This document shows, piece by piece, positions 9,432-18,138 of a stretch of DNA of 64,000 nt. Positions within the stretch are counted from its first letter, which is position 1; each line of letters starts with the position of its first letter. The translations under genes were made by a program, and so were the position numbers. This DNA is from JAGQPD01 sp020426865 (lineage in GTDB: Bacteria > Planctomycetota > Planctomycetia > Pirellulales > Pirellulaceae). The notes below the pieces were generated by a model. It was not told where the DNA came from. It did not search any database and saw only the letters and a program-made list of their open reading frames with translations. The stretch is taken from assembly GCA_041399065.1 (NCBI GenBank), contig JAWKTN010000006.1, positions 186,001 to 250,000 on the forward strand, read 5' to 3'.

Positions 9432-9791
9432 CTACGATGCGTACTTCTGTTTGGCTTCCGGCAGCGGGTAGTCGATGATCGGCAGACCGCTATGGGCCAC
9501 TTCTCTCAGTCGATGCCAACCGCGAGTCACTAGCGATTCTTGTTGTTGAACATAGTCGTCCGCTAGCGTTTTCTTGTCGAATGGACCATCGACTTCGACC
9601 GGAAGGAAATCTGGGGCGACGATGAACTGCGCCAGGACGGGATTGCAGCGAATGTGCCGTTCTTGTGCTACGTGGAGGACTTCGGGGTGGACCATGCCGA
9701 TAACGTAACGGAGGTAGAGATCGCTTTCTTCGATGCGTCCGACATCCTGTCCGCAGACGTCGCAGAGATAGCCTTCATCGCATTTAGCCAT
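9432..9791 (-). CDS. Small conserved-looking protein with N-terminal CxxC
   Basis: A 119-residue protein of no recognised function. It begins MAKCDEGYLCDVCGQDVG, giving three cysteines that could form half a metal site, followed by an acidic region (EESDLYLRYVIGMV) and HVAQERHIRCNP, which supplies further His and Cys ligands. This spacing would suit a zinc-binding protein. The C-terminal half has SLVTRGWHRLREVAHSG. It lies 17 bp downstream of dapB on the same strand and is probably the last gene of the thrC-dapB operon. It ends only seven bases from the convergent ROK gene. Confidence 0.65.
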   Translation of the reverse strand: MAKCDEGYLCDVCGQDVGRIEESDLYLRYVIGMVHPEVLHVAQERHIRCNPVLAQFIVAPDFLPVEVDGPFDKKTLADDYVQQQESLVTRGWHRLREVAHSGLPIIDYPLPEAKQKYAS

Positions 9792-9808
9792 ACAAGTGCT
9801 TTGCCTCT

Positions 9809-10606
9809 TTACATTCCAAGTACGTCGAACATGGAATAGAGTCCAGCGGTACGTTGGCGAAGGAACTTGGCGGCCTGCAGTGCACCGTGGACGTAGCAGT
9901 CGCGATTGGACGCGCGCACGGTAAGTTCAATTGATTCACCGAGCATCCCGAAGATGATGTGGTGTTCGCCGGGGTTATCACCGGCACGGACGGCGTGGTA
10001 ACCGATTTCGTCATGGGGGCGGGCGCCGGGGCGGCCATGGCGGCCGTGTGCCTGGCCACTCAAGTGCATTGCTTGAGCGATCAATTCTCCGAACTTCAAG
10101 GCCGTGCCACTGGGGGCATCTTCCTTGAATCGGTGGTGGGTCTCGATGATTTCGACGTCCGCTCCCCCCGGATAGGTGTGCAGCGCTTCGGCGGCAGCCT
10201 GTGCCAGCTTCATCGTCAGGTTCACCGCCAGACTCATGCTCGGTGCCCAGACAATCGGTATCGATGAAGAGGCAGCCCGCAACGCCTGTTGGCTGTGGGG
10301 TTCCAAACCGGTGGTTGCCATCACCAAGGGAAGGCGGCGTTCGAGACAAAGAGACACTATGCTGTCTGTGGCGTCGGGGGCGGAGAAATCGACGACGACG
10401 TCCACGTTGTCTGGCAGGTGGTCCTGTACGGGAATCCTCAACGGGGCAACGCCGGCCAATGTCCCGGCGTCCTGGCCGATGGCCGGGTGTCCGGCATGCT
10501 CCATAGCACCCACAATCTGCAGTTCGGGGTCGGCCGAGCCGATGGCGAGCAAACGGCGGCCCATACGCCCCGCCGCTCCGTGAATGACAACTCGCGTGGT
10601 CACCAT
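9809..10606 (-). CDS. dapB: 4-hydroxy-tetrahydrodipicolinate reductase DapB
   Basis: NAD(P)H-dependent reduction of hydroxy-tetrahydrodipicolinate in the diaminopimelate/lysine pathway. It is 265 residues, normal for the family. The nucleotide-binding motif is VIHGAAGRMGRRLL at the N-terminus, and the substrate-binding/catalytic signature ETHHRFKEDAPSGTALK (about residues 154-170) is intact. ATG 10606 has AAGGACG about nine bases upstream. It lies 42 bp after thrC, giving an aspartate-family amino-acid operon. The product also feeds peptidoglycan cross-linking where that is made. Confidence 0.97.
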   Translation of the reverse strand: MVTTRVVIHGAAGRMGRRLLAIGSADPELQIVGAMEHAGHPAIGQDAGTLAGVAPLRIPVQDHLPDNVDVVVDFSAPDATDSIVSLCLERRLPLVMATTGLEPHSQQALRAASSSIPIVWAPSMSLAVNLTMKLAQAAAEALHTYPGGADVEIIETHHRFKEDAPSGTALKFGELIAQAMHLSGQAHGRHGRPGARPHDEIGYHAVRAGDNPGEHHIIFGMLGESIELTVRASNRDCYVHGALQAAKFLRQRTAGLYSMFDVLGM

Positions 10607-10648
10607 GATAGTTTCGTCCTTGTGAATTCCAGGAACAAAGCGTGCGAT

Positions 10649-12085
10649 TTAGCTGTAGAGCTGAATCGCTCGGATGATTTCGTCCAGGTCGTTGGGGACG
10701 GCGATGGCGCGATTGGCATAGGTTGCTCGCCGGACGCCGCGGCATCCCAGAACTTCGTTGAATTTTTCCTGATCGGTCGTGTGATAGGCCACGGTCGCGG
10801 TCGGGTCTTTCAGCTGATGGCCCGTGAGGATGCAGACGACGCGATCGCTCCGGGCGATGATTCCCTGCGATCGCAGTACCTTGGCACCGGCCACACTTGC
10901 CGCACTGGCTGGTTCACATCCAATGCCTCCGGCGCCGACCTTGGCTTTGGCGTCGAGAATCTCTTGATCGGTAACTTCTCGGACCACGCCGTCGCAGACT
11001 TCCAGGGCGCGCAGACATTTGGTGAGATTGACGGGGCGATTGATTTCAATGGCGCTGGCGATCGTCGACGCCTTGCGTTTGGCGGCGTCCAGTTCCTGGT
11101 AGTACTGACAGGCCGGTTCCAGGTCCCCTCGACCCCCTTGCCAACGAAGTTGGCGGTGTTCGAAAAGTTCGTACAAGGTATTGGCGCCGGCGGCGTTGAT
11201 GACTGCCAGTCGTGGGACACGATCGATCAACCCCAGGGCGTGCAATTCGGCGAACGCTTTGCCGAACGCGCTGGAATTGCCCAGATTACCACCGGGTACG
11301 ACGATCCAGTCGGGGACCTGCCAACGCAGGGCTTCGAGCACCCGGAACATGATCGTCTTTTGACCCTCCAAGCGGAACGGATTGACGCTATTGACCAGAT
11401 AGATCCCCAATTGGCTGGAGACCTCGCGGACACGCGCCATGGCGTCATCGAAATCGCCGGCGATTTGCACCGTCAGGGCACCGAACTCCAAAGCCTGCGA
11501 TAACTTGCCGTAAGCGATCTTACCCGAGCCGATGAAGATGACGGCCTTCATCAGACGCGAGACGGCACAGTACATCGCCAGCGATGCGCTGGTGTTGCCC
11601 GTCGAGGCACAAGCGGCTCGCTTGGCGCCCACACAGTTGGCATGCGTGAAGGCAGCACACATGCCGTTATCCTTAAAACTGCCAGAAGGATTCATTCCTT
11701 CGTACTGGAGATACAAATTGCCAGCGTCGAGGTCGACGAACTCGGCCACCGCATCGGCCTGCTGCAACAGGGTTTGCCCTTCGCCGGCGGTGACAATTCT
11801 TTCTGGCGGTGCGAACGGTAGCAATTCATGGAAACGCCACACGCCGCTCAATGACAGGGGATCGAAACGACGCGTCCATTTGGATTCGAAGTCGGCGAGC
11901 TTGGTGGGGACGTTGATCCGATCCCATTCGTAGGAGACGTCCAACAGGTTTCCGCACTGCGGGCAGGCTACCAGGATCTCATCGGTCCCGTACGTGGCGC
12001 CGCAGGCGGGTGAGATACAACGTTGAAAGGCAGTTTCGGACACAGTCGGGCCAAGGGGCTGGAGGTGGGGGAAGGCTCGTCCCAT
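10649..12085 (-). CDS. thrC: Threonine synthase ThrC
   Basis: PLP enzyme converting O-phosphohomoserine to threonine. It is 478 residues. An N-terminal zinc-ribbon-like segment (CISPACGATY ... CPQCGNLLD) precedes the PLP core, where NPSGSFKDNGMCAAF contains the cofactor lysine and ASTGNTSASLA the phosphate-cup region. The C-terminal half has the conserved PGGNLGNSSAFGKAF. ATG 12085 is used; GTG 12043 (VSETAFQ) begins closer to the conserved zinc ribbon and may be the real start, as neither has a convincing Shine-Dalgarno. It is the first gene of the minus-strand operon with dapB. Confidence 0.95.
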   Translation of the reverse strand: MGRAFPHLQPLGPTVSETAFQRCISPACGATYGTDEILVACPQCGNLLDVSYEWDRINVPTKLADFESKWTRRFDPLSLSGVWRFHELLPFAPPERIVTAGEGQTLLQQADAVAEFVDLDAGNLYLQYEGMNPSGSFKDNGMCAAFTHANCVGAKRAACASTGNTSASLAMYCAVSRLMKAVIFIGSGKIAYGKLSQALEFGALTVQIAGDFDDAMARVREVSSQLGIYLVNSVNPFRLEGQKTIMFRVLEALRWQVPDWIVVPGGNLGNSSAFGKAFAELHALGLIDRVPRLAVINAAGANTLYELFEHRQLRWQGGRGDLEPACQYYQELDAAKRKASTIASAIEINRPVNLTKCLRALEVCDGVVREVTDQEILDAKAKVGAGGIGCEPASAASVAGAKVLRSQGIIARSDRVVCILTGHQLKDPTATVAYHTTDQEKFNEVLGCRGVRRATYANRAIAVPNDLDEIIRAIQLYS

Positions 12086-12500
12086 TCAAGACACATGCCG
12101 AGCAAGTCTATGCCACGGTTCGGAACGTAGCAAGCCAAGAGGTCGATCGAAGTAGCTCGCACCCGGTGCGAATCGGTGGTGAGTTTGGGGGGACCCGACA
12201 CTTGGCGGGCGGCCCATCGGCGAAAATGTGGAAATTTGCACAAGTGCGTAAGTTGTTGTCATTTAAGGAGTTGCGTTGGCTTTGCCTTGCCCGCCCATTT
12301 GACGACGGTGTGGTTCGCTCTCTATAATGTGGGGCTCTTTGCACGGCGTTGGGCGTCGGGTAAATCGGCGGCGTCGGGAGGCGGCGTGTTTTGCCCGGGT
12401 TCGACGTCATTGTAGGTGAGGCGGAAGGGCGCTGGGAGACTTTGACGAAGCGACTGATGAACTGTTTCTGGCGCGATGAGGGTTGCTCAGGAGAAGATCA
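12086..12500. other. Intergenic region between divergent thrC and the dksA-like gene
   Basis: About 415 bp without a credible gene. It contains the divergent start regions. The right half holds a near-consensus promoter (12299-12328) for the dksA-like gene, leaving a transcribed leader of about 165 bases. No known riboswitch was recognised in that leader. Confidence 0.6.
12299..12328 (+). promoter_or_regulatory. Near-consensus sigma-70 promoter for the dksA-like gene
   Basis: TTGACG (12299-12304), an 18-base spacer and a perfect TATAAT (12323-12328). Transcription would start near 12335, about 165 bases before the ATG at 12501. This is among the strongest promoter matches in the window. Confidence 0.7.
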
Positions 12501-12878
12501 ATGAAAATGAAAAAAACCGACTTAAAGATATATAAGGCGAGATTGATCGAATTGCGGTCTCGCGTGCGGGGTGACGTGTCGGCGATGGCCGATTCGGCGC
12601 TTCGCAAGACCCGTTCGGAAGCCAATGGGGATCTATCAAGCATGCCGATTCATATGGCGGACATTGGCACCGACAACTACGAACAGGAATTCACTCTCAG
12701 TTTGATGGAAAACGACGAATCGACGCTCGACCAAATCGAAAGTGCTCTTGAGCGAATCGAAGACGGTGTCTATGGTCAGTGCTTGGAATGTGGGAAGGTG
12801 ATTCCCAAGACGCGATTGACTGTGCTTCCTTACACGCCGTTCTGTGTGAAGTGTGCCGAGAAAATCCAGACAACCTGA
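12501..12878 (+). CDS. DksA/TraR-family zinc-finger regulator
   Basis: A 125-residue protein with the DksA/TraR layout: an N-terminal helical coiled-coil region with acidic residues (about 1-85), then a four-cysteine zinc finger CLECG ... CVKC (about 93-121). Proteins of this family bind the RNA polymerase secondary channel, often with ppGpp, or act as general stress proteins (YteA-like). The start at ATG 12501 is set by AGGAG at 12489-12493, seven bases upstream. lspA begins eight bases downstream, a common arrangement in planctomycetes and other bacteria. The exact regulatory target is not readable. Confidence 0.85.
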   Translation: MKMKKTDLKIYKARLIELRSRVRGDVSAMADSALRKTRSEANGDLSSMPIHMADIGTDNYEQEFTLSLMENDESTLDQIESALERIEDGVYGQCLECGKVIPKTRLTVLPYTPFCVKCAEKIQTT

Positions 12879-12885
12879 TTCGGCG

Positions 12886-13473
12886 ATGACAGACCAGAAT
12901 GCCGCCGAGGGTCGACCGGCGATCGGCGGCAATTCGGCGCTCTTCTTTGGCGCCGCAATCATCGGGGCCGCCGTCGATCTGTGGACGAAGCACGCGGTCT
13001 TTGCTTGGCGTGGTGAGCCCGGCCGAAACCCTGTGTGGTGGCTCTGCGAAAACTTTGTGGGGATTGAAACGGCCGTTAACGAAGGCGCGCTCTTTGGCAT
13101 GGGGCAAGGCCGCGTCGGGCTGTTCGCCGTGATTTCGCTGTTTGCCGTCGTCGGTTTAGTGGTCTGGTTCTTCGGCGGCGGTGCTGTGCGCGACCGGTGG
13201 ATGTCTTTTATTCTCGGCTGCATCCTCGGGGGAATCCTCGGCAATCTCTACGACCGACTGGGCCTTTGGGGATTTGCGGGCGTGCGGGATTGGATCTTGT
13301 TTTGTTATACCGAAGCCCATAAATGGCCGAATTTCAATATTGCCGACAGCCTGCTCGTTTGCGGGGTTGCCCTGTTGATGTGGCGGGCCTATATGGCGCC
13401 ACCGGTGCCAGCCGAAAATGCCACCGACCACTCGTCCGGGGCCCGGCCGTCGGGCGCCGATGGGCGTTCCTGA
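12886..13473 (+). CDS. lspA: Signal peptidase II LspA
   Basis: Aspartyl membrane protease that cleaves lipoprotein signal peptides after lipidation. The 195-residue chain has four membrane helices (about 18-36, 75-95, 105-125, 150-170). The two catalytic aspartates are in GNLYDRLG and FNIADS, both intact, and the conserved AVNEGALFGMGQG region precedes helix 2. ATG 12886 lies after the dksA-like stop; an earlier frame start at 12853 would overlap that gene. The substrate pool includes the lipoproteins at 28.6 and 48.4 kb. Confidence 0.93.
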   Translation: MTDQNAAEGRPAIGGNSALFFGAAIIGAAVDLWTKHAVFAWRGEPGRNPVWWLCENFVGIETAVNEGALFGMGQGRVGLFAVISLFAVVGLVVWFFGGGAVRDRWMSFILGCILGGILGNLYDRLGLWGFAGVRDWILFCYTEAHKWPNFNIADSLLVCGVALLMWRAYMAPPVPAENATDHSSGARPSGADGRS

Positions 13474-13510
13474 CAGCGCAGTCCAATATTCATGCGAAAG
13501 CAACCGCAAT

Positions 13511-14359
13511 ATGACTCTATCGCCAACTTCTGCGGAGCAATTCCAGTTGCAGCGTCGATATCTGGCCGCGGTGGATTTCGCCCGCAAAGCCGGACAATCC
13601 ACGCTCAAACATCTGCGTCCCGACTTGCACGTGGAATGCAAGAGCGATAACTCGCCCGTGACCATTGCCGACCGCGAAGCAGAGCAAATCTTGCGGGAGC
13701 ATGTCCTGGCCGCGTTTCCCGACGACTCAATTTTGGGGGAGGAGTTTGGTGCGGTCACGGGGACGTCCGAGTACCGCTGGGTGGTCGATCCGATTGATGG
13801 CACCAAGTCGTTTATCGCGGGAGTCCCCCTGTACGGTACGATTGTTGGCGTGCAACATCGACGGCAGAACGTAATTGGGGTGGTGTATATTCCGGGGCTG
13901 GACGAGATCGTTCACGCGTGCATCGGTCAAGGGGCGTGGCATCAGGTGGGCAGCCATGCGGCTCAAGCCGCGCGCGTTTCCGATTGCGTCGAGTTGCAGG
14001 ACGCGATCTTTGTGACCTCGCAACGGGACAATTTCGATCGCCGCGACGCCCGCGAAAAATTCTTTCAATTGGAAGCGGCCGCCTGGGTGACCCGGACGTG
14101 GGGCGATTGCTACGGTTACGTGTTGGTTGCCACTGGGCGGGCCGATTTGATGGTCGATCCGCTGATGAATCAATGGGACGCGGTGGGGATCGAGCCGATC
14201 CTGCGCGAGGCCGGTGGGGTATTCGCGGATTGGCAGGGTGGTACGGACCGATTTACGCAAATCGAGGGGTTCCCCGGCGAAGGGGTCGGGACAAACGCTC
14301 GCCTGTTACCGCAGGTAACGGCGATCCTGGGTGCCGGTGGACCGGCCCCATCCCGCTGA
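13511..14359 (+). CDS. Inositol-monophosphatase-family phosphatase, HisN-like
   Basis: A 282-residue Mg2+-dependent phosphatase. The metal-site motifs are GEEFG (about residue 78), WVVDPIDGTKSFIAG (about 90-104) and the C-terminal WDAVGIEPILREAGG (about 219-233). The spacing and GTKSFIAGVPLYGT resemble the histidinol-phosphatase (HisN) group of the family more than inositol monophosphatases or CysQ. A role in histidine synthesis is therefore plausible but not proven, as no his gene is nearby. ATG 13511 is chosen because the conserved domain begins about 20 residues later. Confidence 0.85.
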   Translation: MTLSPTSAEQFQLQRRYLAAVDFARKAGQSTLKHLRPDLHVECKSDNSPVTIADREAEQILREHVLAAFPDDSILGEEFGAVTGTSEYRWVVDPIDGTKSFIAGVPLYGTIVGVQHRRQNVIGVVYIPGLDEIVHACIGQGAWHQVGSHAAQAARVSDCVELQDAIFVTSQRDNFDRRDAREKFFQLEAAAWVTRTWGDCYGYVLVATGRADLMVDPLMNQWDAVGIEPILREAGGVFADWQGGTDRFTQIEGFPGEGVGTNARLLPQVTAILGAGGPAPSR

Positions 14360-14376
14360 TCTTTTCCCAATGGCGG

Positions 14377-14404
14377 TTGCCACCGCCGAGAATCCCCGTA
14401 TACT
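14377..14404 (+). promoter_or_regulatory. Candidate promoter of rpmB
   Basis: TTGCCA (14377-14382), a 16-base spacer and TATACT (14399-14404), 46 bases ahead of the rpmB ATG. A Shine-Dalgarno AGGGAG follows at about 14437-14442. Confidence 0.6.
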
Positions 14405-14450
14405 GTGGGGTTTCTGGTTAACCGGTTCGATGCAGTTAGGGAGATGCGCG

Positions 14451-14738
14451 ATGGCTCGTGTCTGTGAAGTTTGCGGAAAACGGACGCAGCGTGGTAATGC
14501 GATTGAGACGCGTGGTAAGGCCAAGTACCTGGGTGGCGTCGGTACCAAGGTTACGGGGATTACGCGGCGGACGTTTAAGCCCAATTTGCAGCGGGTCAAA
14601 ATCAACGGGCCCAATGGCGGGACCCGGACGGCGCGGATCTGTGCGGCTTGCCTCCGTTCGGGCGCTGTCACCAAGGCCGTGCGCCACCGCCCGTTTAAGT
14701 TGGAAGCCTCGGATATCGCGGCCACCAAAAAAAGCTGA
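14451..14738 (+). CDS. rpmB: 50S ribosomal protein L28
   Basis: A 95-residue L28 with an N-terminal zinc-type CEVCGK and a second pair CAAC near residue 64, so this is the cysteine-containing form. GITRRTFKPNLQRVKI is the conserved core. ATG 14451 has AGGGAG about nine bases upstream. The C-terminal tail is lysine-rich, as expected for an rRNA-binding protein. It sits 19 bp before gatC. Confidence 0.95.
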   Translation: MARVCEVCGKRTQRGNAIETRGKAKYLGGVGTKVTGITRRTFKPNLQRVKINGPNGGTRTARICAACLRSGAVTKAVRHRPFKLEASDIAATKKS

Positions 14739-14757
14739 TGGCACCAAGAGTTGACCG

Positions 14758-15051
14758 ATGAGCCTATCGCGTCAAGACGTCGAAAAAGTTGCCCTGTTGG
14801 CCCGGCTACAATTGACCGACGCCGAGCTCGAAACGATGACCGAGCAATTGGGCAAGATCGTCCATTACGTGGATCAGTTGGGTGAGTTGAACACCGACAA
14901 TGTGGCGCCGATGGCGCATGCCACCGAGTTGCACAACGTGTTTGCCGCCGACATTGTGCGCGACAGTTTGGAACGCGAATTGGCACTTGCCAACGCGCCG
15001 AAACGCGATGAGCAATGCTATCGGGTCCCCGCCGTGCTGGGTGACGCATGA
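14758..15051 (+). CDS. gatC: Glutamyl/aspartyl-tRNA amidotransferase subunit C
   Basis: The small scaffold subunit of GatCAB, which turns Glu-tRNA(Gln) and/or Asp-tRNA(Asn) into the amidated forms. It is 97 residues. VEKVALLARLQLTDAELE and the helix LGKIVHYVDQLGELNTD are typical, and the tail CYRVPAVLGD matches the conserved (F)xVPxVL end. Its stop overlaps the gatA start (ATGA at 15048-15051), giving translational coupling. Confidence 0.95.
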   Translation: MSLSRQDVEKVALLARLQLTDAELETMTEQLGKIVHYVDQLGELNTDNVAPMAHATELHNVFAADIVRDSLERELALANAPKRDEQCYRVPAVLGDA

Positions 15052-16586
15052 CGACGGCAGGATGGACAGCGGCCGAACTGGTGAAGCGATTGGTGGCGAA
15101 AGAGATCTCGTCACGCGAGGTCTGCCAGTCGTATCTGCAACAAATCGAGCGTCATGACAGTCAGGTCGGAGCGTTTCTTCATGTCGACGCCGATCAAGTG
15201 ATCGAGCAGGCGCAACGTGTGGACGACCGACGTGCGCGAGGGGAAGAGCTAGGTGCTCTGGCGGGTTTACCGGTGGCGGTGAAGGATTTGCTTTGCACGC
15301 GAGGCGAACGCACGACATGTGCGTCGCGAATGTTGCAGGAGTTTCGTCCGCCCTACGACGCAACGGCCATCGCGAGATTGCGGGCGGCCGATGGAATTAT
15401 TCTCGGCAAAACGAATTTAGACGAGTTCGCGATGGGTGGGTCCACCGAGAATTCGGGGCTGGGGGTCACACGAAACCCCTGGGACTTGCGTTGTGTGCCT
15501 GGTGGCAGCAGTGGTGGAGCGGCGGCGAGCGTTGCGGCTTCGATGGCACCGCTGTCATTGGGTACCGACACCGGTGGGTCAATTCGACAGCCAGCCTCCT
15601 ATTGTGGGGTGGTTGGCTTGAAGCCGACGTATGGTCGAGTCAGTCGTTACGGGTTGGTGGCGTTTGCCAGTAGCCTCGATCAGATTGGACCGCTGGCGCA
15701 CACGGTCGAGGATGTGGCGTTGCTGTTGGACGCCATCGCTGGTCACGACCCGCTTGATTCGACATCGGCACCGGCGGCCTACGAGCCGTGTTGGGAGTCG
15801 GTATCACGACCGTTGGAGGGGTTACGGATTGGTTTGGTACCGGAACATTATGGCGATGGTCTTGACGAGGAAGTGGCACAGGCCGTGCGGGAGGCGATCG
15901 GCGTCTACCAGTCGTTGGGCGCCAAGGTCGTTGACGTGCATCTGCCACACAGTCGATATGGCATCGCGACGTATTATGTGATTGCACCGTGCGAAGCGTC
16001 GAGCAATCTGGCCCGCTACGACGGTGTACATTACGGATACCGCACGGACGAAGCGGCGATGTTGGCGGAATTGTCGGAGGAGCGAGCGGGCAAGAGCAGT
16101 CAGCAGTTGGATGACATCGATTCGCCATTAGTGCGATTGTACCGGCGCAGTCGCAGCGAGGGCTTTGGGGCCGAAGTGAAACGCCGGATTATGCTCGGGA
16201 CTTATGCCCTGAGCGCGGGATACTACGACGCATACTATTTGAAAGCGTTGAAGGTGCGGCGACTGATTCGTCGCGATTTGGATGCGGCATTTGAACAGGT
16301 CGATTTCATCGCTGGGCCGGTGGCCCCCGGGACCGCCTTCGAGTTGGGTGCCTGTAGTGACGATCCTCTGTCAATGTATTTGGTCGATCTCTACACCGTA
16401 TCGGCCAACCTGGCAGGGATTCCGGGGATGAGTCTGCCGTGCGGGTTTTCTCGCGCCGGAATGCCGATCGGACTGCAGTTGCTGGCGCGACCGTTTGACG
16501 AATCGCGGTTATTGCGCGCCGGTTACATGTACCAGTCGGCGACTGATTGGCATACGCGGCGGCCGGAAATCGGAAAGGTGTCGTAG
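15048..16586 (+). CDS. gatA: Glutamyl/aspartyl-tRNA amidotransferase subunit A
   Basis: The amidase subunit, 512 residues. It releases ammonia from glutamine. The Ser-cisSer-Lys triad lies in PVAVKDLLCTRG (Lys, about residue 80), GGSSGGAAASVAA (about 150-162) and GTDTGGSIRQPAS (about 171-183). TYGRVSRYGLVAFASSLDQIG is the conserved substrate region. It is coupled to gatC by a four-base overlap and precedes gatB by two bases, so the complex is encoded in the order C-A-B. Confidence 0.97.
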   Translation: MTTAGWTAAELVKRLVAKEISSREVCQSYLQQIERHDSQVGAFLHVDADQVIEQAQRVDDRRARGEELGALAGLPVAVKDLLCTRGERTTCASRMLQEFRPPYDATAIARLRAADGIILGKTNLDEFAMGGSTENSGLGVTRNPWDLRCVPGGSSGGAAASVAASMAPLSLGTDTGGSIRQPASYCGVVGLKPTYGRVSRYGLVAFASSLDQIGPLAHTVEDVALLLDAIAGHDPLDSTSAPAAYEPCWESVSRPLEGLRIGLVPEHYGDGLDEEVAQAVREAIGVYQSLGAKVVDVHLPHSRYGIATYYVIAPCEASSNLARYDGVHYGYRTDEAAMLAELSEERAGKSSQQLDDIDSPLVRLYRRSRSEGFGAEVKRRIMLGTYALSAGYYDAYYLKALKVRRLIRRDLDAAFEQVDFIAGPVAPGTAFELGACSDDPLSMYLVDLYTVSANLAGIPGMSLPCGFSRAGMPIGLQLLARPFDESRLLRAGYMYQSATDWHTRRPEIGKVS

Positions 16587-16588
16587 TT

Positions 16589-18121
16589 ATGGCAAAGCTA
16601 CCACGCGACATCGACGTTAACATCGACGTTGATATCGACGTCGGCGTTGACGTCGGCGTTGACATTGTCATCGGCCTGGAAGTCCATGTTCAATTGGCCA
16701 CGCAGACCAAGTTGTTTTGCCGTTGCAGTACGCGCTTTGGGGCTCCACCCAATACCCAGACCTGCCCGGTCTGTATCGGCATGCCCGGTTCCCTGCCGGT
16801 GATGAATCGCGAGGCTTTTCAATTGGCCCTACGCACCGCCGTGGCACTGAATTGCGAAATCCCCGAATACACGAAATGGGACCGCAAGCAGTATTACTAT
16901 CCCGATCTCCCCAAAGGCTACCAGATCAGCCAGTATGACTTGCCAATGTCGCAGAACGGCTATTTGGAAATCAGCGACTCCAAAGGGCGGTTTGCACCCA
17001 AGCAAGTGGGGATCATTCGAGCGCATTTGGAGGAAGACGCGGGCAAGAGCATGCATGATGAGGTGGCGGGAAAGGCCGACAGCCGGATCGACCTCAATCG
17101 CACCGGTACGCCATTGCTGGAGATCGTGAGCCAGCCCGATATGCGTTCGCCGGCCGAAGCTCGTGCGTATCTGACGGAACTCAAACTGCTGCTGACCTAC
17201 CTGGGCGTTTCCGACTGCAATATGCAAGAAGGAAGCCTGCGGGTGGACGCCAATATCAACCTGCACGTGAGGACGCCCGAGGGAAAAGTGGCCACGCCGA
17301 TCGTCGAAATCAAGAACATGAACAGCTTTCGGGCTGTGGAACGAGCCCTCGAATTCGAGGCCCAACGGCAATATGATGTCTGGCTGGAAACCGGTCAGCG
17401 GTTGGGGGACGTCCCGAAGCAGACGCGTGGCTGGGACGACCAGGCCGAAGTGACCAAGGCCCAGCGCAGCAAGGAAGAGTCGAGCGATTATCGCTATTTC
17501 CCCGACCCCGATCTGGTGCCCGTGATCGTGACGTCGACGGAAGTGCAAGCTGTTCGCGATGCTTTGGGGGAGCTGCCGGCGGCGCTTCGAGCACGAATCG
17601 CTCGTGACTACGAGGTTTCCGATTACGATGCGGATGTGCTGGTCAATCAGGGGCGACCGGTGATTGACTATTTCCTGACCGTCGCTGACCAAAGCGGCAA
17701 TGGAAAGCAGGCGAGCAACTGGATCCAGCGTGACGTGCTGCAGTACCTCAAGGACAACAATGCCACGATCGATACGTTTCCGGTTGCCGCCCCGCGGCTG
17801 GCTGAATTGATCCAGGCAGTGACCCGCGGCGACGTCCCCAATGCCCGTGCAAGTGACTTATTTGTGGAAATGCTGCAGCGGGGTTGCGATGTGCAGCAGG
17901 CTGCCGCCGCACTGGGGATCGAGCAACTCGACGCCGGTGAGGTGGTGTCGTTGTGCGAAGAACTGTTGGCCGCCAATCCGAAAGTGGTCGCCGACGTTCA
18001 GGCCGGCAAGCAGCAGGCGATCGGTGCACTGATCGGACAAGCACGGAAAAAGAACCCCAACGCCGATCCGAATCTCGTGCGGCAGACCTGTCTGGAGTTG
18101 ATTGCGAAGATGCCCTCGTAG
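16589..18121 (+). CDS. gatB: Glutamyl/aspartyl-tRNA amidotransferase subunit B with repeat-expanded N-terminus
   Basis: A 510-residue subunit that binds tRNA and carries out ATP-dependent activation and transamidation. The core starts at VIGLEVHVQL and includes CVCIGMPGSLPVMNREAF, QYYYPDLPKGYQISQYD and the C-terminal YqeY-like tail domain. Ahead of the core, residues 8-27 are encoded by five imperfect 12-bp repeats (16610-16669) giving alternating Ile/Val-Asp (IDVN IDVD IDVG VDVG VDIV). GatB proteins usually have only a few residues there. ATG 16589 is the natural start, two bases after the gatA stop. Confidence 0.96.
   Translation: MAKLPRDIDVNIDVDIDVGVDVGVDIVIGLEVHVQLATQTKLFCRCSTRFGAPPNTQTCPVCIGMPGSLPVMNREAFQLALRTAVALNCEIPEYTKWDRKQYYYPDLPKGYQISQYDLPMSQNGYLEISDSKGRFAPKQVGIIRAHLEEDAGKSMHDEVAGKADSRIDLNRTGTPLLEIVSQPDMRSPAEARAYLTELKLLLTYLGVSDCNMQEGSLRVDANINLHVRTPEGKVATPIVEIKNMNSFRAVERALEFEAQRQYDVWLETGQRLGDVPKQTRGWDDQAEVTKAQRSKEESSDYRYFPDPDLVPVIVTSTEVQAVRDALGELPAALRARIARDYEVSDYDADVLVNQGRPVIDYFLTVADQSGNGKQASNWIQRDVLQYLKDNNATIDTFPVAAPRLAELIQAVTRGDVPNARASDLFVEMLQRGCDVQQAAAALGIEQLDAGEVVSLCEELLAANPKVVADVQAGKQQAIGALIGQARKKNPNADPNLVRQTCLELIAKMPS
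16610..16669 (+). repeat. Five tandem 12-bp repeats inside gatB
   Basis: Units ATCGACGTTAAC, ATCGACGTTGAT, ATCGACGTCGGC, GTTGACGTCGGC and GTTGACATTGTC lie back to back in frame. Each encodes an (I/V)D(V/I)x tetrapeptide. They look like an expanded minisatellite at the 5' end of the gene. Confidence 0.85.
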
Positions 18122-18138
18122 AGTGGAGCGGCTCGTTG

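Noticed and set aside
10289..11503. 404-codon plus-strand open frame opposite dapB and thrC
   Set aside because: Both sense genes are unmistakable; the antisense frame results from high GC.
16610..16669. Assembly artefact or separate small gene at the gatB start
   Set aside because: The repeat is in frame, starts right after the gatA stop and flows into the normal GatB motif without a stop.
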